A stretch of DNA of 44,331 nucleotides from Chryseobacterium sp. S0630 (GCF_024158915.1 NZ_JAMZGF010000045.1:1-44331), one strand, 5' to 3'. Shown: positions 26,794 to 35,215, counted from the stretch's first letter. Notes: generated by a model from the letters alone, not told the origin. Made by a program: numbers and translations.

Positions 26794-27199
26794 AAAGAGC
26801 CAAGTTAAAAGTAAAAGGTTTAAAGTTTAGTATTGTTAACTATTGAAGCCAAAATGTTTTTTAATTCGTTACTTTCATTCAATAAAGCTTTAAATTCATC
26901 AGAATCATAACCATCCAGTTCTTCTAAAACCCGAAGCCAGAAATGACTTTCTCTAGCTTCTCTTAAAGCAATTTTTACTTTATTTTTAAAATCTGCTTTA
27001 GAAGATCCTGCCTGGGATTCTTCATAATTAGCACCTATTGAAGTAGCTGATTTTCCGAGCTGGAACCTTATTAATTTACTTTCAGAATCATTGGGCAGTG
27101 TTCTTAAAAACTTAAGACAATTAACTCCAAATGTAAAAGTTCTGATAAGCAAATCATTTTGTCTCATTTCTACTTGTATTACCTTTAACTTGGCTCTTT
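26794..27199. repeat. 16-bp perfect inverted repeat flanking the four-helix-bundle gene
   Basis: AAAGAGCCAAGTTAAA at 26794-26809 and its exact complement TTTAACTTGGCTCTTT at 27184-27199 bracket the gene at 26820-27167. Adjacent bases (AGTAAAAGG on one side, ACC on the other) extend the similarity imperfectly. In RNA the arms could pair and loop out the gene. Confidence 0.8.
26820..27167 (-). CDS. Four-helix-bundle protein (rRNA-intervening-sequence/S23 type)
   Basis: 115 residues, all helical, matching the family first found as open frames in 23S rRNA intervening sequences and related to the Avd protein of diversity-generating retroelements. Recognisable stretches are FQLGKSATSIGANYEESQAG and ALREARESHFWLRVL. 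Structurally known members form pentameric barrels with a basic surface that can bind nucleic acid; the cellular role is unknown. The gene stands between queA and rlmN on the same strand and is bracketed by a perfect 16-bp inverted repeat, as if inserted as a cassette. No reverse transcriptase or variable repeat is nearby, so it is not part of a retroelement here. Confidence 0.9.
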   Translation of the reverse strand: MRQNDLLIRTFTFGVNCLKFLRTLPNDSESKLIRFQLGKSATSIGANYEESQAGSSKADFKNKVKIALREARESHFWLRVLEELDGYDSDEFKALLNESNELKNILASIVNNTKL

Positions 27200-27208
27200 T
27201 TACTTTTT

Positions 27209-28258
27209 TTATAGAATTAACATTGCGTCACCGTAAGAATAGAATTTATACTTTTCTTTTACGGCTTCTTCATAAGCATGCATTACGAAATCTCTTCCGG
27301 CAAATGCAGCAATCATCATGATCAAAGTAGACTTCGGTGTGTGGAAGTTCGTGATCATTGAGTTGGCTACTCCGAAATCGTGAGGAGGATAAATGAATTT
27401 ATTTGTCCATCCGTTGAAAGCAGAGATTTTTTTGTTTGAAGAAACAGAAGTTTCCAATGCTCTCATTGTAGTAGTACCTACTGCACATACTCTTCTGTGA
27501 GATTCTACCGCTTTGTTAATGATCGCAGCATTTTTCTCATCAATGATGATCTCTTCAGACTCCATTTTGTGCTTAGAAAGATCTTCTACCTCAATTGGGT
27601 TGAATGTTCCCAATCCTACGTGAAGCGTTACTTCAGCAAAATTGATCCCTTTGATCTCTAATCTCTTCATCAAATGCTTAGAGAAGTGAAGACCTGCTGT
27701 AGGGGCAGCTACTGCTCCTTCTACTTTTGCATAGATCGTCTGATATCTTTCTGCATCTTCCGGCTCTACTGCTCTTTTGATATATTTTGGAAGTGGAGTT
27801 TCTCCCAATTCTTTCAATTTCGTTCTGAATTCGTCGTAAGAACCGTCGAATAAGAATCTTAACGTTCTTCCTCTTGAAGTCGTGTTATCAATAACCTCAG
27901 CTACCAAAGACTCATCTTCTGTGAAGAATAATTTGTTACCAATTCTGATTTTTCTTGCAGGATCTACCAAAACGTCCCAAACTCTTGTTTCTTTATCAAG
28001 CTCTCTTAATAAGAAAACTTCAATTTTAGCACCTGTTTTTTCTTTATTTCCGTAAAGACGTGCAGGGAAAACTTTTGTATTGTTGAAGATGAACAAATCC
28101 TCTTCATCAAAATAATCCACAACATCCTTGAATAATTTGTGCTCGATAGTTTGTGTTTTTCTATCAAGTACCATTAATCTCGCTTCGTCTCTGTGCTCTG
28201 ATGGGTGTTCTGCTAATAATTCCGCAGGAAGATCAAAATTAAAATCTGATGTTTTCAT
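27209..28258 (-). CDS. queA: S-adenosylmethionine:tRNA ribosyltransferase-isomerase QueA
   Basis: 349 residues with family signatures DFNFDLPAELLAEHPSEHRD, VAAPTAGLHFSKHLM, VTLHVGLGTFNPIEVEDLS and HNFHTPKSTLIMMIAAFAG-like NFHTPKSTLIMM. It transfers and isomerises the ribosyl group of SAM to 7-aminomethyl-7-deazaguanine in tRNA, giving epoxyqueuosine in the queuosine pathway. It is the first gene of a leftward group with a four-helix-bundle gene and rlmN. An exact TAnnTTTG element lies about 55 bases upstream. No other que gene is in the window. Confidence 0.97.
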   Translation of the reverse strand: MKTSDFNFDLPAELLAEHPSEHRDEARLMVLDRKTQTIEHKLFKDVVDYFDEEDLFIFNNTKVFPARLYGNKEKTGAKIEVFLLRELDKETRVWDVLVDPARKIRIGNKLFFTEDESLVAEVIDNTTSRGRTLRFLFDGSYDEFRTKLKELGETPLPKYIKRAVEPEDAERYQTIYAKVEGAVAAPTAGLHFSKHLMKRLEIKGINFAEVTLHVGLGTFNPIEVEDLSKHKMESEEIIIDEKNAAIINKAVESHRRVCAVGTTTMRALETSVSSNKKISAFNGWTNKFIYPPHDFGVANSMITNFHTPKSTLIMMIAAFAGRDFVMHAYEEAVKEKYKFYSYGDAMLIL

Positions 28259-28313
28259 TTTTTAAATTACGGTTTAAAAATTATTGAAATTACAAGGTGT
28301 AATTTTCGGAGTG

Positions 28314-28345
28314 CAAATATACGACATTGAACACCCCTTTGTCAA
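28314..28345 (-). promoter_or_regulatory. Candidate queA promoter
   Basis: On the minus strand TATATTTG (plus 28314-28321) matches TAnnTTTG exactly, with TTG (plus 28343-28345) 21 bases upstream. The distance to the queA ATG is about 55 bases. Confidence 0.5.
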
Positions 28346-28407
28346 GTATTATTTACAATCAAATATAAAACCGTGATTTTACGGGGATTTCCAAGGCATA
28401 AAAAGAG

Positions 28408-28415
28408 TATTTTTG
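28408..28415 (+). promoter_or_regulatory. Candidate -7 element for the acidic unknown gene
   Basis: TATTTTTG fits TAnnTTTG exactly, 18 bases before the ATG at 28434. No clear -33 TTG is seen at the expected spacing. Confidence 0.4.
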
Positions 28416-28433
28416 GAAAAATAAAAACTCATT

Positions 28434-29126
28434 ATGGAATCTGTAAGTAAAATATACTTCATTGATAATCCGTATCCTAATGGTCACAAAATTGAAACTT
28501 TCAACTGGAGCGGAAGAATTGACGAGTATGGATTTATCTGGTTTGATTTTCATTTAAAAACTGAAAATTATTACGCCAATGATGATGAAAACAGTGAAGA
28601 AGAAGACGAAGATCTGTCCGACTGGAACTCCAAAATCGTATGGGAAAACTACCATACCTGTACACTGTCTTCCAACTATTGGGGTGAACAAAGAGGAATC
28701 AGAATTAACAATCTTGATGAAAAACTGGACTTCGATACAGTTATTAAAAACGATCTTTTCAGCAATGATCTTCCGTCTGAACAACATTTTGATGATGATG
28801 ACCTTGCCTTCAATATTTACCTGCTGGGACATGACAGCTGTGCAGGACATCAGATCCGGTTTTCAAAAACAGACAATAACAACTATGATATTACATGGAC
28901 GGGTAAAATAGCATTGACCTATGCTGGTGATGACGAGTTTTCGCATGATTTCAAAGCGCAGATTTTCAATGCTGAATTTGAAGGTTTTCATTATCCTAAA
29001 ACATGGTCAGTAGAAAAAGCAACAGAAATGTTCAAAGCCAGACTTTCCAATTTTGAAAAGTATGAATTTGTAGATCTGAATCCTAAAAGTAACAAAAGGG
29101 AGTATAAACTCGACAAACTAAAGTAA
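28434..29126 (+). CDS. Acidic protein of unknown function
   Basis: 230 residues, strongly acidic, with an Asp/Glu-rich tract near residues 45-60 (NDDENSEEEDEDLSDWN) and another at EQHFDDDDLAF. Aromatic residues are frequent and secondary structure looks mostly beta. There is no signal peptide or membrane helix, so it is probably cytoplasmic. It is the first of three plus-strand genes, 37 bases ahead of the AIM24 gene, so co-expression is likely. I do not recognise a family. Confidence 0.75.
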   Translation: MESVSKIYFIDNPYPNGHKIETFNWSGRIDEYGFIWFDFHLKTENYYANDDENSEEEDEDLSDWNSKIVWENYHTCTLSSNYWGEQRGIRINNLDEKLDFDTVIKNDLFSNDLPSEQHFDDDDLAFNIYLLGHDSCAGHQIRFSKTDNNNYDITWTGKIALTYAGDDEFSHDFKAQIFNAEFEGFHYPKTWSVEKATEMFKARLSNFEKYEFVDLNPKSNKREYKLDKLK

Positions 29127-29163
29127 TAACACTATAAAAACAACAAATTAAAAAATTATCATT

Positions 29164-29856
29164 ATGAGTAAATATTCAATTGAAGCATTTATCAACGAAA
29201 CGAAAGAGAATCCGCAGCAAAGAGATTATTTTGAGCTGGAGACGAAACATCTTCTGGAAATCAACCTTAACAATCAGGCGGTATGGACCAAAAGAGGAAG
29301 TATGGTAAGCTATGTGGGAAATATCAATTTTGAAAGACAGGGAATGCTGTCCGGAGGACTTGGAAATCTTTTGAAGAAAGCTATAAGCGGTGAAGGTGCC
29401 AAGCTGATGAAAGCAGAAGGAACAGGAAAATTATATGTTGCAGATTCCGGGAAGAAAGTCCGTATTCTGTATCTGAATAATGAATCTGTATGTGTAAACG
29501 GAAATGATATTCTTGCCCATGAACAAAGCGTAAAAAGTGATATCACGATGCTTAAAAGTATTGCAGGAATGATGTCCGGAGGGCTTTTTCAGGCAAAACT
29601 TTCAGGAACAGGACATATTGCCATTACTACACACGGTGATCCTTTAACCTTACTTGTAACTCCAGACACTCCTGTGTTTACAGATCCTAATGCTACAGTT
29701 GCATGGTCCGGAAACTTAAGCCCGGAACTGAAAACCAATGTTTCTTTCAAAAGCCTTATTGGCAGAGGAAGCGGCGAAGAATTCCAGATGAAGTTTTCAG
29801 GACATGGATGGGTACTGATTCAGCCTTATGAAGAGGTATACTATATGGAAAAATAA
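29164..29856 (+). CDS. AIM24 family protein
   Basis: 230 residues of the AIM24 fold (tandem beta-rich halves). Signatures are LLEINLNNQAVWTKRGSMVSY, GTGKLYVADSGKKVRILYL, GLFQAKLSGTGHIAITTHG and the C-terminal MKFSGHGWVLIQPYE. The family is named after a yeast mitochondrial biogenesis protein; bacterial members are trimeric beta barrels of unknown biochemical role. There is no signal peptide. It lies between the acidic unknown gene and the M61 peptidase gene, with short gaps on both sides. Confidence 0.9.
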   Translation: MSKYSIEAFINETKENPQQRDYFELETKHLLEINLNNQAVWTKRGSMVSYVGNINFERQGMLSGGLGNLLKKAISGEGAKLMKAEGTGKLYVADSGKKVRILYLNNESVCVNGNDILAHEQSVKSDITMLKSIAGMMSGGLFQAKLSGTGHIAITTHGDPLTLLVTPDTPVFTDPNATVAWSGNLSPELKTNVSFKSLIGRGSGEEFQMKFSGHGWVLIQPYEEVYYMEK

Positions 29857-29912
29857 ACCAGACCAATCTTAGAAGTGATTTAAAATATTCGTAATCATTA
29901 AAATTGCAGCCA

Positions 29913-31448
29913 GTGAATACCCTTATAAAACTATTTTTCGTGATCATTCTACTTCCTAACGTAATGATTGCTCAGACTTCAAAAAAAAATTACGAATATT
30001 CTATTGATCTTCTTCATATGAACAATGATGAAGTCCGGGTATCTTTTTCGCCCCCAAAGAATAATCTTAAACAGGGCAAATTTATCATTCCCAAACTGGT
30101 ACCCGGGTTTTATCAGGCTATGAATTTCGGACAATATGTTTCTGATTTCACAGCCACCGATAAAAACGGTAAAAAAGTAGTAACCGAACGTCTGGATAAA
30201 AACAGCTGGATGGTACATGATCTTAACCGGGTAAAGAAAATATCTTATCAGGTAGCCGATGGATGGGATTCTCTGGAAAAAGAATCTAATGAGGCAAGAT
30301 CTGCCGGCAGCATGTTTATAAAAGACAGCGTTTTTGTCATCAATTACAATTCTTTAGTGGGATATTTTGAGGAAATGAAAGATATTCCTTATCAGATTAC
30401 GATTACCAAGAACAAAGATTTTTATGCTTCTTCTGCTTTAGATTATCAACAGAAAAATAAAAATACGGATATGGTTTGGGCAAAGGACTACCGTGAATTG
30501 GTAGATTCTCCTGTTTTATATTCCGTTCCTGATACCACGTGGTTGAAAATAGGTCATACCAAAGTGCTTGTATCGTTCTACAACAAAAAGGAAAGACATT
30601 ACTCCAAAACGATTGCTCATGAAATAGAAAACATTCTGAAAAATCAGCAGGCTTATCTGGGAGGAACATTACCCGTCAACAAGTATGCTTTTCTGATTTA
30701 TTATGAATCTTCCAATGAGAATGGGTTTTTAGGAGACGGACTTGAACATTCCCACTCTACAGTCTGCCTGTACCGTTCCGGAAGTATGAAGTTTCTTCCA
30801 AATGCCTTAAACAGGGTTGCTTCTCACGAATTTTTCCATGTGGTTACCCCACTCAACATTCATTCAGGAGAAATTCAGCATTATGATTTCCTGAATCCTG
30901 TCATGTCTCAACATCTTTGGCTATACGAAGGGATGACGGAGTATGCCACCATTCATATGCCTATCAAACAAAAAATGATCAGTCTGGAAGATTTTGAAAA
31001 AAGTCTGGAAGAAAAGATCAATGGTATGAAAGCATTTGACAACACTCTCTCTTTAACAGAAATGAGTAAAAAATCTATGGAAAGGCAGGACCAGTACATG
31101 AACTTTTATATGAAAGGAGCATTAATCGGATTGTGTCTGGATATAAGATTAAGAGAACTTTCTAACGGTAAAACAGGAACTCAGGATCTGATGCAAATGC
31201 TTATGAAAAAATATGGAGCAGGTAAATATTTTAATGATGATGAGCTTTTTGATGAGATTACAAAAATGACTTATCCCGAAATACGTACTTTTTTCAGAGA
31301 TTATGTAGCGGGCAATCAACCCATTCCTTTGAAAGAATACCTGGAAAAAGCAGGATTCAACTATGATGAAACTAATGGAAAAGTAACTCCTGTTTCCAAT
31401 CCCGATTCAAAACAGATTGCATTAAGAAAAGCCTGGATCAATCAGTAG
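29913..31448 (+). CDS. M61-family (glycyl aminopeptidase-like) exported metallopeptidase
   Basis: 511 residues from the GTG at 29913, chosen because it gives a tight Sec signal peptide (MNTLIKLFFVIILLPNVMIAQ); an upstream TTG would add three residues. The zinc motif HEFFH is at about 305-309, with the third ligand Glu at about 339 in LYEGMTEYATIH. The N-terminal beta domain (KFIIPKLVPGFYQAMNFGQY) matches the M61 N domain. Typical M61 proteins are longer and carry a C-terminal PDZ domain; that domain is not evident here, so this is a short form. It probably acts in the periplasm on peptides with small N-terminal residues. It may be co-transcribed with the AIM24 gene (56-base gap). Confidence 0.9.
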   Translation: MNTLIKLFFVIILLPNVMIAQTSKKNYEYSIDLLHMNNDEVRVSFSPPKNNLKQGKFIIPKLVPGFYQAMNFGQYVSDFTATDKNGKKVVTERLDKNSWMVHDLNRVKKISYQVADGWDSLEKESNEARSAGSMFIKDSVFVINYNSLVGYFEEMKDIPYQITITKNKDFYASSALDYQQKNKNTDMVWAKDYRELVDSPVLYSVPDTTWLKIGHTKVLVSFYNKKERHYSKTIAHEIENILKNQQAYLGGTLPVNKYAFLIYYESSNENGFLGDGLEHSHSTVCLYRSGSMKFLPNALNRVASHEFFHVVTPLNIHSGEIQHYDFLNPVMSQHLWLYEGMTEYATIHMPIKQKMISLEDFEKSLEEKINGMKAFDNTLSLTEMSKKSMERQDQYMNFYMKGALIGLCLDIRLRELSNGKTGTQDLMQMLMKKYGAGKYFNDDELFDEITKMTYPEIRTFFRDYVAGNQPIPLKEYLEKAGFNYDETNGKVTPVSNPDSKQIALRKAWINQ

Positions 31449-31519
31449 GTTTTGAGGTGAAAGGATGAAATTGCGGAGAGGCCTCCAGAATTTTTTTCCA
31501 AAGGCAACATACAAAGTTT

Positions 31520-31584
31520 AGATTCCTGAATGACAAAGTGGATGAATACATAAAGCGCGTAGTTTGTCTATTCCATAGGAATCT
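31520..31584 (-). repeat. Interspersed palindromic element, copy B
   Basis: Starts AGATTCCTGAATGACAAA and ends ATTCCATAGGAATCT, with a centre (GATGAATACATAAAGCGCGT) that is the reverse complement of the other copies' centre, so this copy is inverted. Confidence 0.75.
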
Positions 31585-31680
31585 ACTCTCTTACTCTCAA
31601 ACCCTCCTACTCTCAAACCGTAAACCTCTCCCACTCAACAAACCTCGCATCACAAAACTCTCAAACTCCTCTCACCTCAT
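31585..31680 (+). repeat. CT-rich low-complexity tract beside copy B
   Basis: Repeated CTCTCAAAC/CTCCCACTC-like units (for example ACTCTCAAACCCTCCTACTC). A short open frame across it is produced by the repeat and is not a gene. Confidence 0.6.
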
Positions 31681-31721
31681 CGGGATTTACAAAAGTTTTA
31701 ATATATTTAGGAAAAAAATAG

Positions 31722-33119
31722 ATGAGCAATAGTAATTCCCGCAGAAACTTTCTTAAGACAGCTGCTTTAGCAAGCTTTGGAGCATTGGTTTTACCCAATT
31801 CTTTATTTGCTTATTCCAATGATTTTAAAACAGATAAAAAAGTCCGCGTCGGTTTTATCGGCGTAGGTCTTCGTGGTCAGGAGCATGTAAAATTACTGGC
31901 AAAACGTAGTGATGTAGAGATTGTTGCATTTGCAGATCCTGAAAAAAGAATGCTTGCCGCCTCTCAAAAAATCTTAAAAGACAATAATAAACCGGCTGCT
32001 CAGGAGTTTTCCAACGGAGAATATGACTATCGAAATCTTTTAAAATTAAAAACAATAGACGCTGTTGTGATTGCTACTCCATGGGAATGGCATCTTACTC
32101 AAGGTGTGGAAGCTATGCGTGCTAAAAAAATTGTGGGCATGGAAGTTTCCGGGGCGATAAAGCTTCAGGACTGCTGGGAATTTGTAAAGGTATATGAGGA
32201 AACGAAAGTTCCTATCTTTATGATGGAAAACGTGTGTTACCGAAGAGATATCATGGCTATTCTGAATATGGTCCGTAAAGGAATGTTCGGGGAACTGGTA
32301 CATGGAAGAGGTGGTTATCAGCATGACCTGAGAGGTGTTCTTTTCAATGATGGAGTTAATCCGTACAATTCCGGGGCTGAATTTGGAGAAAAAGGATTCA
32401 GTGAAGCAAAATGGAGAACCGAACATTATGTAAAACGTAATGGAGAGCTTTATCCTACCCATGGATTAGGTCCGGTTGCGATGATGATGGATATCAATCG
32501 AGGAAATCGTTTAACAAGGCTTTCTTCATTCTCATCCAAATCTGTAGGCCTTCATAAATATATTGTAGAGCATCCAAAAGGGGGAGAAAACCATCCTAGC
32601 GCCAAAGTAAAATTCAACCAGGGAGATATTGTAACCACACAGATTGCCTGTGCCAATGGAGAAACCATTCTTCTTACTCATGATACAAGTTTGCAGAGAC
32701 CTTATGATCTTGGCTTAAGAGTTCAGGGAACTGAAGGATTGTGGCAGGATTTCGGATGGGGAGATTTCAACCAGGGACACATCTATTTTGAAAAAACAAT
32801 GAACCATACCCACCGTTGGGATAATACTGAAAAGTGGATGAAAGAATATGATCATCCGATGTGGAAGAAGTTTGAAACTACTGCTGCAGGAGCCGGACAT
32901 GGAGGAATGGACTTCTTTGTGATGAATACTTTTATTGAATGTATCAAGCGAAATATAGAATTCCCGATGGATGTATATGATCTTGCCTTGTGGTATTCCA
33001 TTACCCCATTGAGTGAAGAGTCTATTGCCAAAGGCGGTCAGGTGGTTGATATCCCTGATTTTACCAATGGAAAATGGAAAACCCGTAAACCTGTATTTGG
33101 AATGACCGATGAGTTCTAG
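31722..33119 (+). CDS. GH109-type Gfo/Idh/MocA glycosidase (alpha-N-acetylgalactosaminidase-like)
   Basis: 465 residues. The N terminus has a twin-arginine signal (SRRNFLKTAALASFGALVLP), as expected for export with bound NAD. A Rossmann motif GFIGVGLRGQ follows, then DAVVIATPWEWH and a Gfo/Idh/MocA C-terminal domain with MMENVCYRRDIMAILNMV, GRGGYQHDLR and YPTHGLGPVAMMMDINRG. These stretches are those of GH109, characterised from Elizabethkingia as alpha-N-acetylgalactosaminidase that works by an NAD-dependent oxidation/elimination route. The assignment rests on recalled similarity; other oxidoreductase roles remain possible. It overlaps the next gene by 11 bases and heads a three-gene unit with a nucleotidyltransferase and a sugar kinase. 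Confidence 0.87.
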   Translation: MSNSNSRRNFLKTAALASFGALVLPNSLFAYSNDFKTDKKVRVGFIGVGLRGQEHVKLLAKRSDVEIVAFADPEKRMLAASQKILKDNNKPAAQEFSNGEYDYRNLLKLKTIDAVVIATPWEWHLTQGVEAMRAKKIVGMEVSGAIKLQDCWEFVKVYEETKVPIFMMENVCYRRDIMAILNMVRKGMFGELVHGRGGYQHDLRGVLFNDGVNPYNSGAEFGEKGFSEAKWRTEHYVKRNGELYPTHGLGPVAMMMDINRGNRLTRLSSFSSKSVGLHKYIVEHPKGGENHPSAKVKFNQGDIVTTQIACANGETILLTHDTSLQRPYDLGLRVQGTEGLWQDFGWGDFNQGHIYFEKTMNHTHRWDNTEKWMKEYDHPMWKKFETTAAGAGHGGMDFFVMNTFIECIKRNIEFPMDVYDLALWYSITPLSEESIAKGGQVVDIPDFTNGKWKTRKPVFGMTDEF

Positions 33120-34023
33120 GAAAACATTACTCATATTAGCAGGCGGATTAGGCAGCAGGTACAAAGGACTTAAGCAGATAGACGGAATACTTGATAACGG
33201 CTCGCCGATTCTTGAGTATTCTATCTTTGATGCTCTGGAAGCCGGTTTCCAAAAAATAGTTATTATTGTCAACAAACTGATTCCTGAAAGTTATATTGAA
33301 AGGCTCAATGGCATTTCAAAAGCTAAAAATTTTGAATTGCTTTGGGTATATCAGGAGATAGACACCATTCCTATTTCACTGGAAGGCTTTGATTATCCCG
33401 ATCGTGAGAAGCCATGGGGAACTGCTCATGCCGTACTTTGCGCCAAATATTCAATACAGGAGCCTTTTGTGATGATTAATGCAGATGATTTCTACGGAAA
33501 AGAAGCCTATCAACTGGCTGCCGATGAAATTAATCATCATTATATTTCAGATATACAATTAGGGATGATTGCTTATCCTGTGGGTACAACATTGAGTGGC
33601 AACGGTGCTGTAGCAAGAGGAATATGTACGTTGGATGCTGAAAATTATCTGATCAAAGTAGAGGAACAAACTTCTATTCAAAAGATCAATGATTCCATCA
33701 TTTATGTTGAAAACGGAGAAAATATAAAATTAGATCCCGAAACATTGGTATCCATGAACTTTTTTATTTTCCATCCTCACATTTTCTGTTATCTGGAAGC
33801 CTATTTCTATGATTTCATTGAATCTGATCCACTGCCCAATCAGGAATTTTACATTCCTTCCGCAGTACAAAAAATGATGAACGAAAACAGAGTAAAAGTA
33901 AAAGTGAAAGCATCTCCATCCCGATGGATGGGAGTTACCTATGCTGACGATAAAAAGGAAATTATAGATTTTCTGACTTCAGAGATTAAAAATAACAGAT
34001 ACCCGGAAGATTTATGGAGCTAA
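33109..34023 (+). CDS. Sugar-phosphate nucleotidyltransferase-like protein
   Basis: 304 residues. The N-terminal nucleotide-binding motif of the NTP-transferase family is LLILAGGLGSRYKGLKQID, and the metal-binding region is MINADDFYGKEAY. A central fold with GNGAVARGICTLDAENYLIK and a C-terminal FYIPSAVQKMM complete the domain. Family enzymes join a sugar 1-phosphate to a nucleotide. It lies between a GH109 glycosidase gene (11-base overlap) and a kinase gene (10-base overlap), so the likely substrate is the GalNAc 1-phosphate made by the kinase. The nucleotide (UTP or another) is not determined by the sequence. Confidence 0.87.
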   Translation: MSSRKTLLILAGGLGSRYKGLKQIDGILDNGSPILEYSIFDALEAGFQKIVIIVNKLIPESYIERLNGISKAKNFELLWVYQEIDTIPISLEGFDYPDREKPWGTAHAVLCAKYSIQEPFVMINADDFYGKEAYQLAADEINHHYISDIQLGMIAYPVGTTLSGNGAVARGICTLDAENYLIKVEEQTSIQKINDSIIYVENGENIKLDPETLVSMNFFIFHPHIFCYLEAYFYDFIESDPLPNQEFYIPSAVQKMMNENRVKVKVKASPSRWMGVTYADDKKEIIDFLTSEIKNNRYPEDLWS

Positions 34024-35048
34024 ATGATATTGTTGCAGAATTTATTACTACTGATAATTACGACCTCACTTCTATTACTGATGGATTGATCAATACAACC
34101 TATCTTTTGGAAAATAAAGATCAAGGGAAAAAGTTTATTCTACAGAAAATCAACAATCATGTTTTTAAACAGCCGGAAGTGGTCGTTAATAACCATTTAA
34201 TGATTAATGAAGTTCTCAGGTCAAATAATTATCAATTTGAAATTATAGAACCCATTCCTTCTCTTACCGGTCAAATTCTGGTAAAAGATTCAAATGGTCA
34301 GCCATGGCGTATGTTAAGTTTTGTAGAAAACAGTATTACATTCCTTACTGCTCCATCTTTACAGACCGCTTTTGATGCTGCTAAAACCTTCAGTTATTTT
34401 CTAAATACTGTAAATACTGAAAAACTACCTGCCATTGAAGATTCTCTTCCCAATTTCCTCAATTTTGAGAAGAGGGTTGCAGATTATAAAGACTCCCTAA
34501 AAAATGCTGAGCCTTATTTAAAAGAAAACGCCAAGGCTGAAATAGAAATCACTAATCAGCTTTTGTCCTTACCTGACCGATGGATTGAAATGGAAAAAAA
34601 CAACCAGATTCCTAAAAGAATTATTCATGCTGATGTAAAAATCAGTAATATTCTCTTTGATCAGAATCATAACCCGTTAGCTGTGATTGATCTGGATACT
34701 ATGATGATTTCTACTATTTTGTATGATTTCGGAACCATGATTCAGTCCTACACCAATACAACACAGGAAGATGATGGAACTGCTCAAAACAATTTCAACC
34801 CTGAAATGTATAAAGTTGTAAAAGAAGGATTTCTATTTCATTTAAAAGAAAAACTGACACCTGAAGAATCTGAGAATCTTGATTATGCGGCACAAGTCGC
34901 TATTTATATTCAGGAACTTCGCTTTTTAACGGATTACCTTAACGGAAGCACCTATTATTCTATCATTCATCCTGAACACAATCTGGACAGAACAAAAAAC
35001 CAATTGGAACTGTTGAAGGGATTGAGAGATTATTTGGAAAGTAAATGA
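34014..35048 (+). CDS. Aminoglycoside-phosphotransferase-fold sugar kinase (N-acetylhexosamine 1-kinase-like)
   Basis: 344 residues of the choline/aminoglycoside kinase fold. The N-lobe has TDGLINTTYLLEN and KFILQKINNHVFKQPEVV. The catalytic loop is IIHADVKISNILFD (HxDxxxxN), and the metal-binding motif is AVIDLDTMM. The N-terminal pattern GLINxTY with QKIN.VF is the one I associate with N-acetylhexosamine 1-kinase (NahK), which makes GlcNAc/GalNAc 1-phosphate. It overlaps the nucleotidyltransferase gene by 10 bases, indicating translational coupling. Together the three genes fit amino-sugar salvage. Confidence 0.85.
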   Translation: MELNDIVAEFITTDNYDLTSITDGLINTTYLLENKDQGKKFILQKINNHVFKQPEVVVNNHLMINEVLRSNNYQFEIIEPIPSLTGQILVKDSNGQPWRMLSFVENSITFLTAPSLQTAFDAAKTFSYFLNTVNTEKLPAIEDSLPNFLNFEKRVADYKDSLKNAEPYLKENAKAEIEITNQLLSLPDRWIEMEKNNQIPKRIIHADVKISNILFDQNHNPLAVIDLDTMMISTILYDFGTMIQSYTNTTQEDDGTAQNNFNPEMYKVVKEGFLFHLKEKLTPEESENLDYAAQVAIYIQELRFLTDYLNGSTYYSIIHPEHNLDRTKNQLELLKGLRDYLESK

Positions 35049-35083
35049 TTGCAATTCTTTACTAAGGATTAAATATGATATTT

Positions 35084-35150
35084 AGATTCCTACGGAATGA
35101 CAAACACAGCACTTTATTTACCCATACACTTTGTCATTCCGCAGGAATCT
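35084..35150 (+). repeat. Interspersed palindromic element, copy C
   Basis: AGATTCCTACGGAATGACAA at the left and TTGTCATTCCGCAGGAATCT at the right form an almost perfect inverted repeat around CACAGCACTTTATTTACCCA. It lies 36 bases past the kinase stop and could act as its transcript end. Confidence 0.85.
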
Positions 35151-35160
35151 GGCTTTATCT

Positions 35161-35215
35161 TCTCATTCCCAAACTCTCCCACTCTCAAACTCTCCCACTC
35201 AATATCCCGAATTCC
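35161..35215 (+). repeat. CT-rich low-complexity tract beside copy C
   Basis: Repeated AAACTCTCCCACTCTC units, the same class as the tract beside copy B and the complement of the GA-rich tract upstream of copy A. Confidence 0.6.

Noticed and set aside
26820..27167. Annotation as ribosomal protein S23
   Set aside because: That name is historical; the family is not a ribosomal protein and no 23S rRNA gene is present in the window.
26820..27167. Diversity-generating retroelement because of the Avd-like protein
   Set aside because: No reverse transcriptase, template repeat or variable repeat is visible nearby.
31538..31732. 64-codon plus-strand frame upstream of the GH109 gene
   Set aside because: It covers palindrome copy B and a CT-rich tract and has no protein-like composition.
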